The position numbers and the translations under genes are program-made. A model generated the notes under the pieces. It did not search any database. It had not been told where the DNA came from and saw only the letters and a list, made by a program, of their open reading frames with translations. 64,000 bases of DNA from Candidatus Pantoea edessiphila. GTDB taxonomy: Bacteria > Pseudomonadota > Gammaproteobacteria > Enterobacterales > Enterobacteriaceae. Of the stretch, positions 54,967-64,000 are shown piece after piece (the first letter of the stretch is position 1; each line of letters opens with the position of its first letter). The DNA lies in NCBI RefSeq assembly GCF_002933335.1, contig NZ_PDKS01000002.1:86734-150733 (forward strand), given 5' to 3'.

Positions 54967-56370
54967 TTAATTATCGTAGTAATTTCCTGCGTAATTATCG
55001 AAACGTGACCACTTACCATTAAATGTTAAATATATAGTACCAATGGGACCATTACGTTGTTTACCTAAAATTATTTCTGCTATACCTTTCAAATCACTAT
55101 TTTCATGATATATTTCATCACGATAAATGAACATAATTAAATCAGCATCTTGTTCTATTGAACCTGATTCACGCAAATCAGAGTTCATTGGGCGTTTGTT
55201 TGAACGTTGTTCTAGTGATCGATTTAATTGCGATAGTGCAATAATAGGAACATTTAACTCCTTGGCAAGAGATTTTAATGAACGAGAAATTTCAGCTATT
55301 TCTAAATTACGGTTATCTGAAAAGGATGGTATACGCATTAGTTGTAAGTAGTCTACCATAATTACATTTAATCCATTGTTTTCTCGGTAAATACGACGAG
55401 CTCGTGCTCTAATTTCAGTAGGCGTTAAACTAGAAGAATCATCTATATAAATGTTTTTCTTTTTTAATAAAATATTTATTGTACTAGAAATTCTGCTCCA
55501 ATCTTCATTATCCAGTTGTCCTGTTCTAATGCGAGTTTGATCGACACGCGATAAAGATGCTAACATACGCACTATTATTTGTTCACTAGGCATTTCTAAA
55601 CTAAAAATCAATACTGGTTTATCATATATCATCGCAATATTCTCACAGATGTTCATAGCAAATGTAGTTTTGCCCATAGAAGGACGTGCTGCAATAATGA
55701 CGAGATCAGAAGATTGTAACCCTGCTGTTTTTTTGTTCAAATCTTGATATCCAGTATTTATTCCAGTAATGCCATCTTGAGGTTTCCGAATTAAAGATTC
55801 AATACGTGAAATAGTAGTTTCAAGAATTTGGCTTATATTTTTAGGGCCATTATTTTGATTATAACGATTTTCTGCAATTTTAAAAACCTTTGACTCTACA
55901 TAGTCTAATAGTTCTTCACTACTTCTACCTTGAGGATTATAACCTACACTAGCGATTTTGTTGGCAACTGATATAATTTCACGTAATACTGCTCGTTCAC
56001 GAACAATATCTGCATAGGCCGTAATATTTGCAACACTTGGTATATTTTTAGATAATTCCGCTAAATATGCAAAACCACCGACTATTTCAAGCTTACCGTT
56101 GATTTCTAACGATTCTGATAAGGTGATCAAATCAATAGGTTTTTTGTTTTCTAATAAAAATTGCATTTCTAAAAAAATAATCTTATGAGCAAAATTGAAA
56201 AAATCATCAGCAATAATATAATCAATTATGCTAAACCAGCACTCATTATCTAGCATTAATCCTCCTAAAATAGATTGCTCTGCCTCTATAGAATGTGGAG
56301 GAACTTTTATATCTTTTAATCGATGATCCTGATTTTTATTAATATTATTGGTAATTTTTTTTCCTAACAT
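54967..56370 (-). CDS. dnaB: Replicative DNA helicase DnaB
   Basis: Hexameric helicase of the replication fork. The N-terminal domain begins VPPHSIEAEQSILGGLMLDNECW and a linker precedes the RecA-like domain with Walker A ARPSMGKTTFAMN, Walker B VIMVDYLQLM and the DRESGSIEQDADLIMFIYRDE-type core (DLRESGSIEQDADLI). The end SRFDNYAGNYYDN matches E. coli. I start at ATG 56370, giving 467 aa against 471; an upstream codon would add 26 hydrophobic residues not found in the family. Confidence 0.95.
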   Translation of the reverse strand: MLGKKITNNINKNQDHRLKDIKVPPHSIEAEQSILGGLMLDNECWFSIIDYIIADDFFNFAHKIIFLEMQFLLENKKPIDLITLSESLEINGKLEIVGGFAYLAELSKNIPSVANITAYADIVRERAVLREIISVANKIASVGYNPQGRSSEELLDYVESKVFKIAENRYNQNNGPKNISQILETTISRIESLIRKPQDGITGINTGYQDLNKKTAGLQSSDLVIIAARPSMGKTTFAMNICENIAMIYDKPVLIFSLEMPSEQIIVRMLASLSRVDQTRIRTGQLDNEDWSRISSTINILLKKKNIYIDDSSSLTPTEIRARARRIYRENNGLNVIMVDYLQLMRIPSFSDNRNLEIAEISRSLKSLAKELNVPIIALSQLNRSLEQRSNKRPMNSDLRESGSIEQDADLIMFIYRDEIYHENSDLKGIAEIILGKQRNGPIGTIYLTFNGKWSRFDNYAGNYYDN

Positions 56371-56720
56371 AATAAGTATATTACCTATTGTTTTTAAGGG
56401 AAAAGATAGAAATTTCCTTTTAGTTAATAATAATACTTTACCTTTCAACTGAAATAATTACAGATATGTAATAAATGCTAAGCCGATTTTAATCGATTGA
56501 AAAAAATTTGAAAAACTTTTCGTTGCGATGGGTGGATTTTAAATACAAATTATAAAAAATAATATTTTTGAATTTAACTTAAGTATACTAATAATTCTAA
56601 TATATTTATAAATATAATTTTTTAATAATAAATATTTGCCTGAGATATTTTATATTATTATGAGTTTATAACTATCAGAAAATTTAATGTTGCAAAGTAA
56701 TAATCAATGATTAACTAATT
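56371..56720. other. Gene-free gap between dusA remnant and dnaB
   Basis: About 350 bp, AT-rich. pspG and qor lie between dusA and dnaB in E. coli and are absent. No feature beyond the presumed dnaB promoter region. Confidence 0.45.
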
Positions 56721-57697
56721 TTATTTGAAACTTAACATTTTTAGCGCGTTTTCAATTACCCAGATGCTAGCATTAGATTTATGCATATTACTGCTGTGAC
56801 GCCAATGACCTGAACCTGGAAAATCTTTAAATATACCTAACATATGTTGTATTATTTTACTAATGCAAATATTTTTTCCTACTTCTTTCTCAATGTAGGG
56901 ATAAATGTTTTTGATTAATGATATAGGATCTCTTGGAATTGTTTTTCTTTTAAAACCAAATATTTTATAGTCAACTTCAGATAAAATCAAAAGGTTTTTA
57001 TAAATCTCACGTCCAAATCATCATACCATCAAGATATTGCAGATGTATTTGAGCTTCTAATGTCTCTACACCCCCATTAATTACTATCTTATAATAAGGA
57101 AAATCTCTTTTAATACGATATACATGAGAATAGTTTAAAGGAGGAATTCTAAGATTTTTACTTGCATTATACTTTGAGAGTAATGCTTTTCTAGCATGTA
57201 AAATGAAAACTTTACAATTACTAGATTCTGATATAATACCTATAAAATTCCTTAAAAAAATCATAATTATCTTGTTCATTTATACCAATGCGTATTTTTA
57301 CTGTCACTGGAATACTTACTATATCATTTATAGCTTTTATATTGTCAGCAACTAAATTTGCATTAGTAATTAGACTTGCACCAAAATAGCCATGTTGTGC
57401 TTTATATGACGAACAACCAATATTAAGATTAATTTCATTATAACCATAATTATTCTGCTTATTTAGAATAACAAGCTAATTTTGCTGAATTATGACCACT
57501 TAATTGAATAGCAACAAACCTTCATCATCATAATTATGCTCCATATAATAAAATTTGCTATTTATAATTTTGTTTACATTAATCATCTCTGTATATAAGA
57601 TTGAACAATTACTTAATTGTCGGTGAAAATAGCGACAGTGCATATCGGTTCAACCTAGCATAGGTGTTACGGAAAAACGTCTATGATAACTATTCAT
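56721..57697 (-). pseudogene. dusA: Broken tRNA-dihydrouridine synthase A
   Basis: DusA reduces U20/U20a in tRNA D-loops. Collinear pieces in differing frames match E. coli DusA: from ATG 57697, RRFSVTPML then a TGA in place of Trp, TDMHCRYFHRQLSNCSILYTEM; YNEINLNIGCSS near 57440; VSIPVTVKIRIG near 57310; FILHARKALLSKYN and IPPLNYSHVYRIKRDFPYY at 57280-57080; then KKEVGKN-type IYPYIEKEVGKNICIS and MLGIFKDFPGSGHWRH at 56930-56790. The FMN-region Cys motif, the W-to-stop and at least two frameshifts show it is dead. Confidence 0.9.
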
Positions 57698-57792
57698 TAT
57701 TTATGATAATGTATTTTGCAAATACATTACATACATATTTCGTTAGCATACTGATAAATATTTGATTAGTTACTAGATCCCCCACCCAATTA

Positions 57793-57810
57793 AGGCACTT
57801 CCTTGTGCCT
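57793..57810 (-). terminator. Possible terminator hairpin after yjbJ
   Basis: AGGCAC and GTGCCT pair around a six-base loop about 36 bp past the yjbJ stop. The following T-run is short, so termination activity is uncertain. Confidence 0.4.
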
Positions 57811-57845
57811 AGTCTTTAAATTTATGTGATAATTAATAATTATTA

Positions 57846-58058
57846 TCACCAATGACAATCTTGATTATGATTTTCCCAAGACCTGACTTCTCTCTCTGCT
57901 TCATCTTTAGCACATCCATAGCGTTCTTGAATTTTTCCAATCAACTGATCTCTTTTACCTTGTATGCATTGAAAGTCATCGTCTGTTAATTTACCCCATT
58001 TTTCTTTTATTTTGCCTTTTAATTGTTTCCAATTACCACTAATTTTATCTTTATTCAT
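57846..58058 (-). CDS. yjbJ: CsbD-like stress protein YjbJ
   Basis: Small, charged, abundant protein of the CsbD family; induced by stress in E. coli, molecular role unknown. 70 aa: MNKDKISGNWKQLKGKIKEK, WGKLTDDDFQ, GKRDQLIGKIQERYG and a C-terminal VRSWENH match E. coli YjbJ closely. ATG 58058 is the homologous start with AGG upstream; an upstream in-frame codon is not supported. It keeps its E. coli position beside dusA; zur, normally between them, is gone. Confidence 0.92.
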   Translation of the reverse strand: MNKDKISGNWKQLKGKIKEKWGKLTDDDFQCIQGKRDQLIGKIQERYGCAKDEAEREVRSWENHNQDCHW

Positions 58059-59225
58059 TTTAAACCTCCACATCAACTTCAGGTTTAACATTATCTTTGT
58101 AAAGTGACTACGATAAATATCTAAATTATAGTTGTGTGTTGTTCAATGTTAATTGTAGTTGATAATTGTATAGACAATAAGTATTATTTATATTAATTTT
58201 TATAAGACAGATCAAATTTTTTAAAAAAATTATTTTTGGTAAAATATTAAATAAAAAATAATAAATATATTACAGAAAGTTTTATTATTATCTGATACAA
58301 TATAGGGAATTTTAATTTGTTATTAATTATTAATTTTAATAAATAACAAAAGAAACAAAATATGTAAAAAATTATGAGAGTTGTTCTTTCAGAGCAATTA
58401 AGTGTACTTATTGATTAATGAAATAGTTATGCAATATACTTTAATTAAAGTATCAATATTAATTAGATAAGAAATTACAATCAAACTAATATTTAAAATA
58501 TCACAATATTTTTATAGGATATATGATACTAATTATTAATTTATTATATCATAATAATCTTATTAGGAGTACGTATAAGGGTAGTTAAAATAATAATGAT
58601 CTTTGACCTATATGACTAATATTAAGTTATGTTGGATATTCTTTATTTAAAGAAACTGCAAATATAACAAACATTTATTATATTAAATAAATATTTATAT
58701 ATGTTATTTGATTACATGTTATAAACATGTGGTCATTCATAACATATAAAAAGATTTCAAATCTGATTGTACTTTAACTAGAATATACATATCAATAAAA
58801 ATCATATAATTACTAATAAATAGCGATAATGATTTTAATAAATTAAATATACATTAAAAAAATAAAATTTTACACAAATACTAAGCAATTTATTCATATT
58901 TTATATTACTTAAGTAGTTTTAATTAGATCTATGTTAATTTTGAAAATCTATTATTTTTAAATAAGTTACTAAAATAAACAAGTTATCATAAAACAAGTC
59001 AAATAATAATTTCTGTTAATATTAGAGTCTATAAAACAAGCGTTGTTAATTAGTAAATTTTTGTTTTACTGATTCTTGTTTGTAACTATAATAGTATATA
59101 ATTCTCGTTTCACTCTTTATAGAGTGAAGTGTTTACTTAATTGATTGTAAACTTATCAAGTAACTTATATTTAATGTTTAAAATTATTTGTTAATAGTTA
59201 AAATAGATAATATATTAATAATATT
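58059..59225. other. Longest gene-free stretch, between yjbJ and lysC
   Basis: About 1.17 kb of AT-rich sequence. No frame gives a recognisable protein and no tRNA is present. The one clear structure is TTCACTCT-TTAT-AGAGTGAA at 59109-59128, a perfect eight-base stem without a T-run, about 100 bp past the lysC stop. The yjbJ promoter should lie near the left end. Confidence 0.5.
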
Positions 59226-60566
59226 TTATTCAAACAGATTCTGATGTAAAATGCGAATAATCTTGTCTGCATCCATACTTTGTACTACAAAAATGATGTT
59301 ATAATCACTAGCACCACTGCAAATAAGGCGCAAACTAAATGGTTTTAATATTTTAAATATTGTATTGCTTATTCCACTGGCCTTAGGTAAATTATTTCCT
59401 ATTATAGCAATAAGAGATAAGTTGTGCTCTACATGAACTTTACAGAAAGTTTCAAGTTCAATCAACAACTTGTCTATCATCATTACTTGTTCATTATCAT
59501 TAATTGTTAATGATATATTCGATTTAGTACTAGTTATAATACCTACTGGTATATCATAATACAATAGTTTATTAAAGACACTAGATAAAATTTTTGATTG
59601 GTTATAATAATCTAATATATTTAAGGTTAGTAAAATTTGTTTTCTACGTAATGATAAGGCACGAAGTAAAGGTATATTTTTGGTATTATTTGAAATATAT
59701 GTTCCACCTGCTTTAGGATTTTGGCTAGAGCTAACAAATACAGGAATATCACTCCGTTCTGCAGGTAGCAAAGTAGAAGGGTGTAGTATTTTTGCTCCAA
59801 AGGTAGCCATTTCTGCAGCTTCTTTAAAAGTTATTTGATCTATCCTCTTTGCTGTTGGTATTAAATGAGGATCAGTAGTGTAAATACCAGGTACATCAGT
59901 CCAAATCTCTACACCTGTAGCTTTTAATGCTTCACCTAATAAAGCAGCTGTATAATCGCTACCACCTCTGCCTAAAGTAGTAGTACGCCCTTGTCCTTCT
60001 TGACCAATGAAACCTTGTGTAACTAAAACTTTTTGGGTAATTAATGGTTCTAGATATGTTTTAACTTTTCTAGATATGATATTAATATCAGGTTGAGCAC
60101 AACCAAAATGATCGTTTGTTTTCATGACATTACGTACATCAAACCAATCGACATTTACTTTTTTTTCGCGCAATATTTCAACAAAAATTAGAGACGACAT
60201 CAATTCACCATAACTCAAAATTTCATCTTTTAATTCTTTAGAATTTAAATATGAAGCATTTTCAGATAATGTTTCGATAGTTTTTATCATATCATTTATT
60301 AATTTATATAGATAATTTGGTGATATAAGTTTGTTAATAATAGAAGTTTGAATATCACGAATCTTATTAATTAATGAAGATCTGTAAACCTTACTACTAT
60401 TAACTGCTGAAAGAGATACAAGTATATTGGTTATGTTAGCAGAAGCAGATAGCACAATTAAACGTATGCTAGAATTATTAACAATTAAATCAGCACTACG
60501 ACTCATTGTATTAAAATCTGCAACACTAGTACCTCCAAATTTAGCTACTATTAATTTTTTAACCAT
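59226..60566 (-). CDS. lysC: Aspartokinase III (lysine-type)
   Basis: Phosphorylates aspartate for lysine, threonine and methionine; the E. coli enzyme is inhibited by lysine. The kinase domain has KFGGTSVADF, TLGRGGSDYTAALLGEAL and WTDVPGIYTTDP. Two ACT domains follow (about 300-446), ending ILHQNLFE. Length is 446 aa against 449. In E. coli a lysine riboswitch precedes lysC; the 260 bp upstream here shows no such structure, so only enzyme-level feedback, if any, is visible. It is divergent from pgi. Confidence 0.95.
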   Translation of the reverse strand: MVKKLIVAKFGGTSVADFNTMSRSADLIVNNSSIRLIVLSASANITNILVSLSAVNSSKVYRSSLINKIRDIQTSIINKLISPNYLYKLINDMIKTIETLSENASYLNSKELKDEILSYGELMSSLIFVEILREKKVNVDWFDVRNVMKTNDHFGCAQPDINIISRKVKTYLEPLITQKVLVTQGFIGQEGQGRTTTLGRGGSDYTAALLGEALKATGVEIWTDVPGIYTTDPHLIPTAKRIDQITFKEAAEMATFGAKILHPSTLLPAERSDIPVFVSSSQNPKAGGTYISNNTKNIPLLRALSLRRKQILLTLNILDYYNQSKILSSVFNKLLYYDIPVGIITSTKSNISLTINDNEQVMMIDKLLIELETFCKVHVEHNLSLIAIIGNNLPKASGISNTIFKILKPFSLRLICSGASDYNIIFVVQSMDADKIIRILHQNLFE

Positions 60567-60869
60567 TACTATTTCCTATTAGAATATATAAATATTTATT
60601 GAAGTATTCTGGTTATAATTTTAAAAAACATAAAATAATGAAAATTGTTACAATAAATGAAAAATTATTTGATACATATAATAAATATTAAAATAAAAAG
60701 TATAAAAATTATTTCTAATAATTAGATAACAACAATATAAACAAGGATTATTTTGTTAATCTATAAAATTACTTATAATACTGCATTGGTTTACTTAATA
60801 ATAAAACATGATTTTTAATCATCATAATTGAAATTAAAATCAAAATTCATAATAAAACAAGAGCTTTTT
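60567..60869. other. Divergent promoter region lysC/pgi, no L-box seen
   Basis: About 300 bp serving both promoters. I looked on the minus strand for the lysine riboswitch core and found only AT-rich sequence with no GC-containing helices or terminator. Confidence 0.5.
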
Positions 60870-62510
60870 ATGGAAAACATTAATCCAATTAATACTGTGG
60901 CTTGGAAAAAATTGACAAAACATTTTAAGCAAATGAAATTAGCTCATATTAGTAATTTATTTGCTGAAGATCCTAACAGATTTGATAAATTTTCTATCAT
61001 TTTCAATGATCAAATTTTAGTAGATTTCTCAAAAAATATTGTTACTCAAGAAACAATGCATAAATTACAAGAACTAGCAATAGAAACAAACCTTAAAAAA
61101 AACATTGATTTGATGTTTTCTGGTAAAAAAATTAATTTTACTGAAAATAGAGCAGTATTGCATACTGCTTTAAGAAATTGCAGTAATAAACCAATATTAT
61201 TAGATAGACAAGATATAATGCCTAAAATTAATTCAGTCCTAAATAAAATGAAACAATTTTCAGAAAAAATTATTAACGGTAGTTGGGTAGGTTATACAGG
61301 CAAACCTATCAAAGATATAGTTAATATTGGAATAGGTGGCTCGCATCTTGGGCCTTTAATGGTAACAGAAGCATTACGTCCTTATAAAAATCATCTTAAT
61401 ATACATTTTGTTTCCAATATTGATAGTTCAAATATAACTGAAACATTAAAAAATTTAAATTCTGAAACAACATTATTTTTAATAGCATCTAAAACATTTA
61501 ACACTGATGAAACATTAACTAATGCTTATAGTGCACGAAATTGGTTTTTAAAACAAACAAATAATAAAAATAACATTGCAAAACACTTTGTTGCATTATC
61601 TGATAATATACAAGAAGTACAAAAATTTGGTATTAATATTAGCAATATGTTTGAATTTTGGGAATGGGTAGGAGGAAGATATTCCTTATGGTCGGCAATT
61701 GGATTATCAATCATTCTTTCTATAGGATATGATAATTTCAAACAACTTCTTAATGGTGCACACGAAATGGATAAACATTTTTCTGAAACACCTTTAGAAG
61801 AAAACATACCTGTAATATTAGCATTAATTGGAATTTGGTATAATAACTTTTTTGGTGCAGAAACTGAAGCGATATTTCCTTATGATCAAAATTTACATTG
61901 CTTTGATACTTATTTGCGACAAGTAAGTATGGAATCTAATGGTAAGCAGATAGATAGAAATGGAAATCGCGTTAAGTATCAAACAGGTCCTATAGTTTGG
62001 GGAGAAACTGGTACAAATGGACAGCATTCATTTTATCAGCTACTTCATCAAGGTACTAAATTAATTCCATGTGATTTTATTGCCCCAATCATTCACCATA
62101 ATCCATTAGATGATCATCATTTAAGGCTTATATCACATTTTTTTGCACAACCAAAAGCATTAGCCTTTGGTAAATCAAACAATTCAATAAAACAAGAATT
62201 TTTTAAATGCACAAAAAGAATAAAAAAAAACACACTGCCATTTAAGGTGTTTGAAGGCAATCGTCCTAGTAATTCTATATTAATTCGTAAAATTACTCCA
62301 TTTAATCTTGGATCTTTAATAGCTCTTTATGAACATAAAATTTTTACTCAAGGATCTATATTAAATATTTTTAGTTTTGATCAATGGGGAGTAGAATTAG
62401 GAAAAAAATTAGCTGCTAATATTTTAACTGAATTAAAAACAAAAGATAAAACTACAAAATATGACAATTCTACTAATTCATTAATTAATTATTATAAAAA
62501 ATGGAAATAA
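60870..62510 (+). CDS. pgi: Glucose-6-phosphate isomerase
   Basis: Interconverts glucose-6-phosphate and fructose-6-phosphate. The product is 546 aa against 549. Signatures are [48 protein letters not shown] and a C-terminal [10 protein letters not shown] with the catalytic Lys. Starting at ATG 60870 gives MENINPINT, close to E. coli MKNINPTQT; the TTG at 60828 would add 14 unmatched residues. Confidence 0.96.
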   Translation: MENINPINTVAWKKLTKHFKQMKLAHISNLFAEDPNRFDKFSIIFNDQILVDFSKNIVTQETMHKLQELAIETNLKKNIDLMFSGKKINFTENRAVLHTALRNCSNKPILLDRQDIMPKINSVLNKMKQFSEKIINGSWVGYTGKPIKDIVNIGIGGSHLGPLMVTEALRPYKNHLNIHFVSNIDSSNITETLKNLNSETTLFLIASKTFNTDETLTNAYSARNWFLKQTNNKNNIAKHFVALSDNIQEVQKFGINISNMFEFWEWVGGRYSLWSAIGLSIILSIGYDNFKQLLNGAHEMDKHFSETPLEENIPVILALIGIWYNNFFGAETEAIFPYDQNLHCFDTYLRQVSMESNGKQIDRNGNRVKYQTGPIVWGETGTNGQHSFYQLLHQGTKLIPCDFIAPIIHHNPLDDHHLRLISHFFAQPKALAFGKSNNSIKQEFFKCTKRIKKNTLPFKVFEGNRPSNSILIRKITPFNLGSLIALYEHKIFTQGSILNIFSFDQWGVELGKKLAANILTELKTKDKTTKYDNSTNSLINYYKKWK

Positions 62511-62612
62511 CCGCCAGTATAGCATATAGTAATATTTTTAATTTTATTGATGTTTAAAAATATTTAATTCAATTAATCTATTATAATTATTTTTTTACTA
62601 AACCGGTTAAAA

Positions 62613-63536
62613 TCAAATAGATTGCATATATAATATATTTAATGGTGTTATTTGATATACATAATAGTTTAACCAATTAGAAAAAAATAGATGTCCATGA
62701 CTACACCAAGACATATTAGGTAGCAAACTAGGATTGTCTTTAGGAAAATAGTTGTAAGGAATTTCAGGAGATCTTCCTAACTTAATATCTCTTTGATACT
62801 CCTGAGATAAAGTAAGCAAATCATATTCAGGATGACCAGTGACAAATACTAAACGCTTATCTCTGCTAGACATAATGTATGCATCTGAAGAAAATTCTAA
62901 TACAGCATGAAGTTCTAAATCTGTGTGATTTTTTATTAATTGAATAGAAAAATCTGCATAACGTGAATGAGGTACAAGAAAATTATTATCAAAACCTCGT
63001 GTCAGTAAAGAAGATTTTAAAATTTTATGATCAAAAACACCAAATAATTTGTTACTTCTTATTTTTTTAGGAATGCCATATATAATATTTAGCGCAGCTT
63101 GTGCTGCCCAACATATAAATAGTGTTGATGTAACATGGTTTTTTGCCCAAAAAAAAATTTTTTTAATTTGAGACCAATATGATACATCGCTAAAGTCTAT
63201 TAAACCCAAAGGCGCTCCTGTTACTATTAAACCGTCAAAATTATCATTATAAATATTATCTAGTTCACAGTAAAAATTTTTAAGATGTTCACTTGATGTA
63301 TTGCGAGATTTATGACTATTTACCCGTAATAATTGAATATCAATTTGTAATGGATAATTGGCAAGCAAACGTAATAATTGATTTTCAGTTTCTATTTTCT
63401 TTGGCATTAAATTAAGTATTAATAACTTTAATGGCCTAATTTTCTGAATACTCGCAATGGATGAAGTCATCGCAAAAAAATTTTCTTTCCGCAATAACTT
63501 TACTGCTGGCAAATCAATTGGAACCCTAATTGGCAT
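62613..63536 (-). CDS. metA: Homoserine O-succinyltransferase
   Basis: Activates homoserine in the first step of methionine synthesis. The product is 307 aa against 309. [21 protein letters not shown] at the start, [18 protein letters not shown] with the catalytic Cys, and [19 protein letters not shown] with the His and Glu of the active site are conserved. With ThrA supplying homoserine this suggests methionine or precursor supply. It converges with pgi and lies beside the tRNA-Asp/16S cluster, as metA lies beside rrnE in E. coli. Confidence 0.95.
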   Translation of the reverse strand: MPIRVPIDLPAVKLLRKENFFAMTSSIASIQKIRPLKLLILNLMPKKIETENQLLRLLANYPLQIDIQLLRVNSHKSRNTSSEHLKNFYCELDNIYNDNFDGLIVTGAPLGLIDFSDVSYWSQIKKIFFWAKNHVTSTLFICWAAQAALNIIYGIPKKIRSNKLFGVFDHKILKSSLLTRGFDNNFLVPHSRYADFSIQLIKNHTDLELHAVLEFSSDAYIMSSRDKRLVFVTGHPEYDLLTLSQEYQRDIKLGRSPEIPYNYFPKDNPSLLPNMSWCSHGHLFFSNWLNYYVYQITPLNILYMQSI

Positions 63537-63683
63537 AAAAATTTCCTAGCAATTAGATTATAAAAAAATAACATAAATAATAATATGGATAAAAAGGGTA
63601 AGATTAGGGTAAGATTGATGATCTCACTTAAATGAAAAGAATAAACACTAAAAAATGAGTTCTATTGATTAAAAAATAATTTA

Positions 63684-63760
63684 TGGCGGAACGGACGGGA
63701 CTTGAACCCGCGACCCCCTACGTGACAGGCAGGTATTCTAACCAACTGAACTACCGCTCC
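63684..63760 (-). tRNA. tRNA-Asp (anticodon GTC)
   Basis: 77 bases including an encoded CCA. Acceptor GGAGCGG pairs with CCGTTCC (G-T pairs allowed), the anticodon loop is CTGTCAC (GTC), and the T arm GCGGG-TTCAAGT-CCCGT is intact. Nearly identical to E. coli tRNA-Asp. It follows the 16S 3' end by 114 bp, a place where 16S-23S spacer tRNAs or 23S would be expected. Confidence 0.95.
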
Positions 63761-63874
63761 AATATGAAATGATTTGTAAATTATTAATAATACAAAAATA
63801 ATATTGTTGTATTGCTAATAATATATCAGACAATTTATGTAGGTACTACATAGACAAGCATTACAATTTTTATT

Positions 63875-64000
<126 letters not shown>

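Noticed and set aside
59109..59128. Perfect eight-base hairpin downstream of lysC as a terminator
   Set aside because: It has no T-run on either strand and is about 100 bp past the stop codon; recorded only in the gap description.

Overview
The window is AT-rich chromosome from a strongly reduced gammaproteobacterial (Enterobacterales) genome. It looks like that of an obligate insect nutritional endosymbiont of the Buchnera / Ishikawaella / Blochmannia / Baumannia kind; I cannot name the genus from sequence alone. The evidence is: proteins that align almost end to end with Escherichia coli counterparts recalled from memory; gene order that follows E. coli with many deletions; long gene-free AT-rich gaps; four recognisable pseudogenes; and no phage, insertion sequence, integron, CRISPR or restriction-modification gene.

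Region 1 (1-15.7 kb): thrA (runs off the left edge), slt, serB, holD, two tRNA-Leu genes, then pepA-holC-valS, argF, pyrB-pyrI and ridA. This is the E. coli 0' to 96' order with gaps. Region 2 (15.7-46.1 kb): yhbP, deaD, pnp, rpsO, truB, rbfA, infB, nusA, rimP, tRNA-Leu(GAG), secG, glmM, folP, ftsH, greA, obgE, rpmA, rplU, ispB, murA, ibaG, a broken lptB, sspB, sspA, rpsI, rplM, zapE and degQ. This is the E. coli 71-73' block, joined at both ends to 90s-minute DNA. Region 3 (46.2-64 kb): epmA pseudogene, efp, epmB pseudogene, groL-groS, fxsA, cutA, tRNA-Phe, a yfaZ-like porin gene, ssb, dnaB, dusA pseudogene, yjbJ, lysC, pgi, metA, tRNA-Asp and the 3' end of 16S rRNA, following E. coli from about 94' down to 90.7'.

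Functionally the window is translation and RNA machinery, replication, protein export and quality control, and cell-wall precursor synthesis. It also carries biosynthetic steps useful to a host: aspartokinases ThrA and LysC, MetA, ArgF, SerB, PyrBI and FolP.

No clearly new system was found. The best signals are a DegQ protease carrying eleven tandem six-residue units in an N-terminal loop; an EF-P gene that keeps its acceptor lysine between the ruins of both its modifying enzymes; a decayed lptB; a 75-bp near-perfect palindrome ahead of rimP-nusA-infB; a D96N change in dihydropteroate synthase; a ValS that stops where its C-terminal coiled coil should begin; and a 16S gene followed by tRNA-Asp and metA rather than by 23S.
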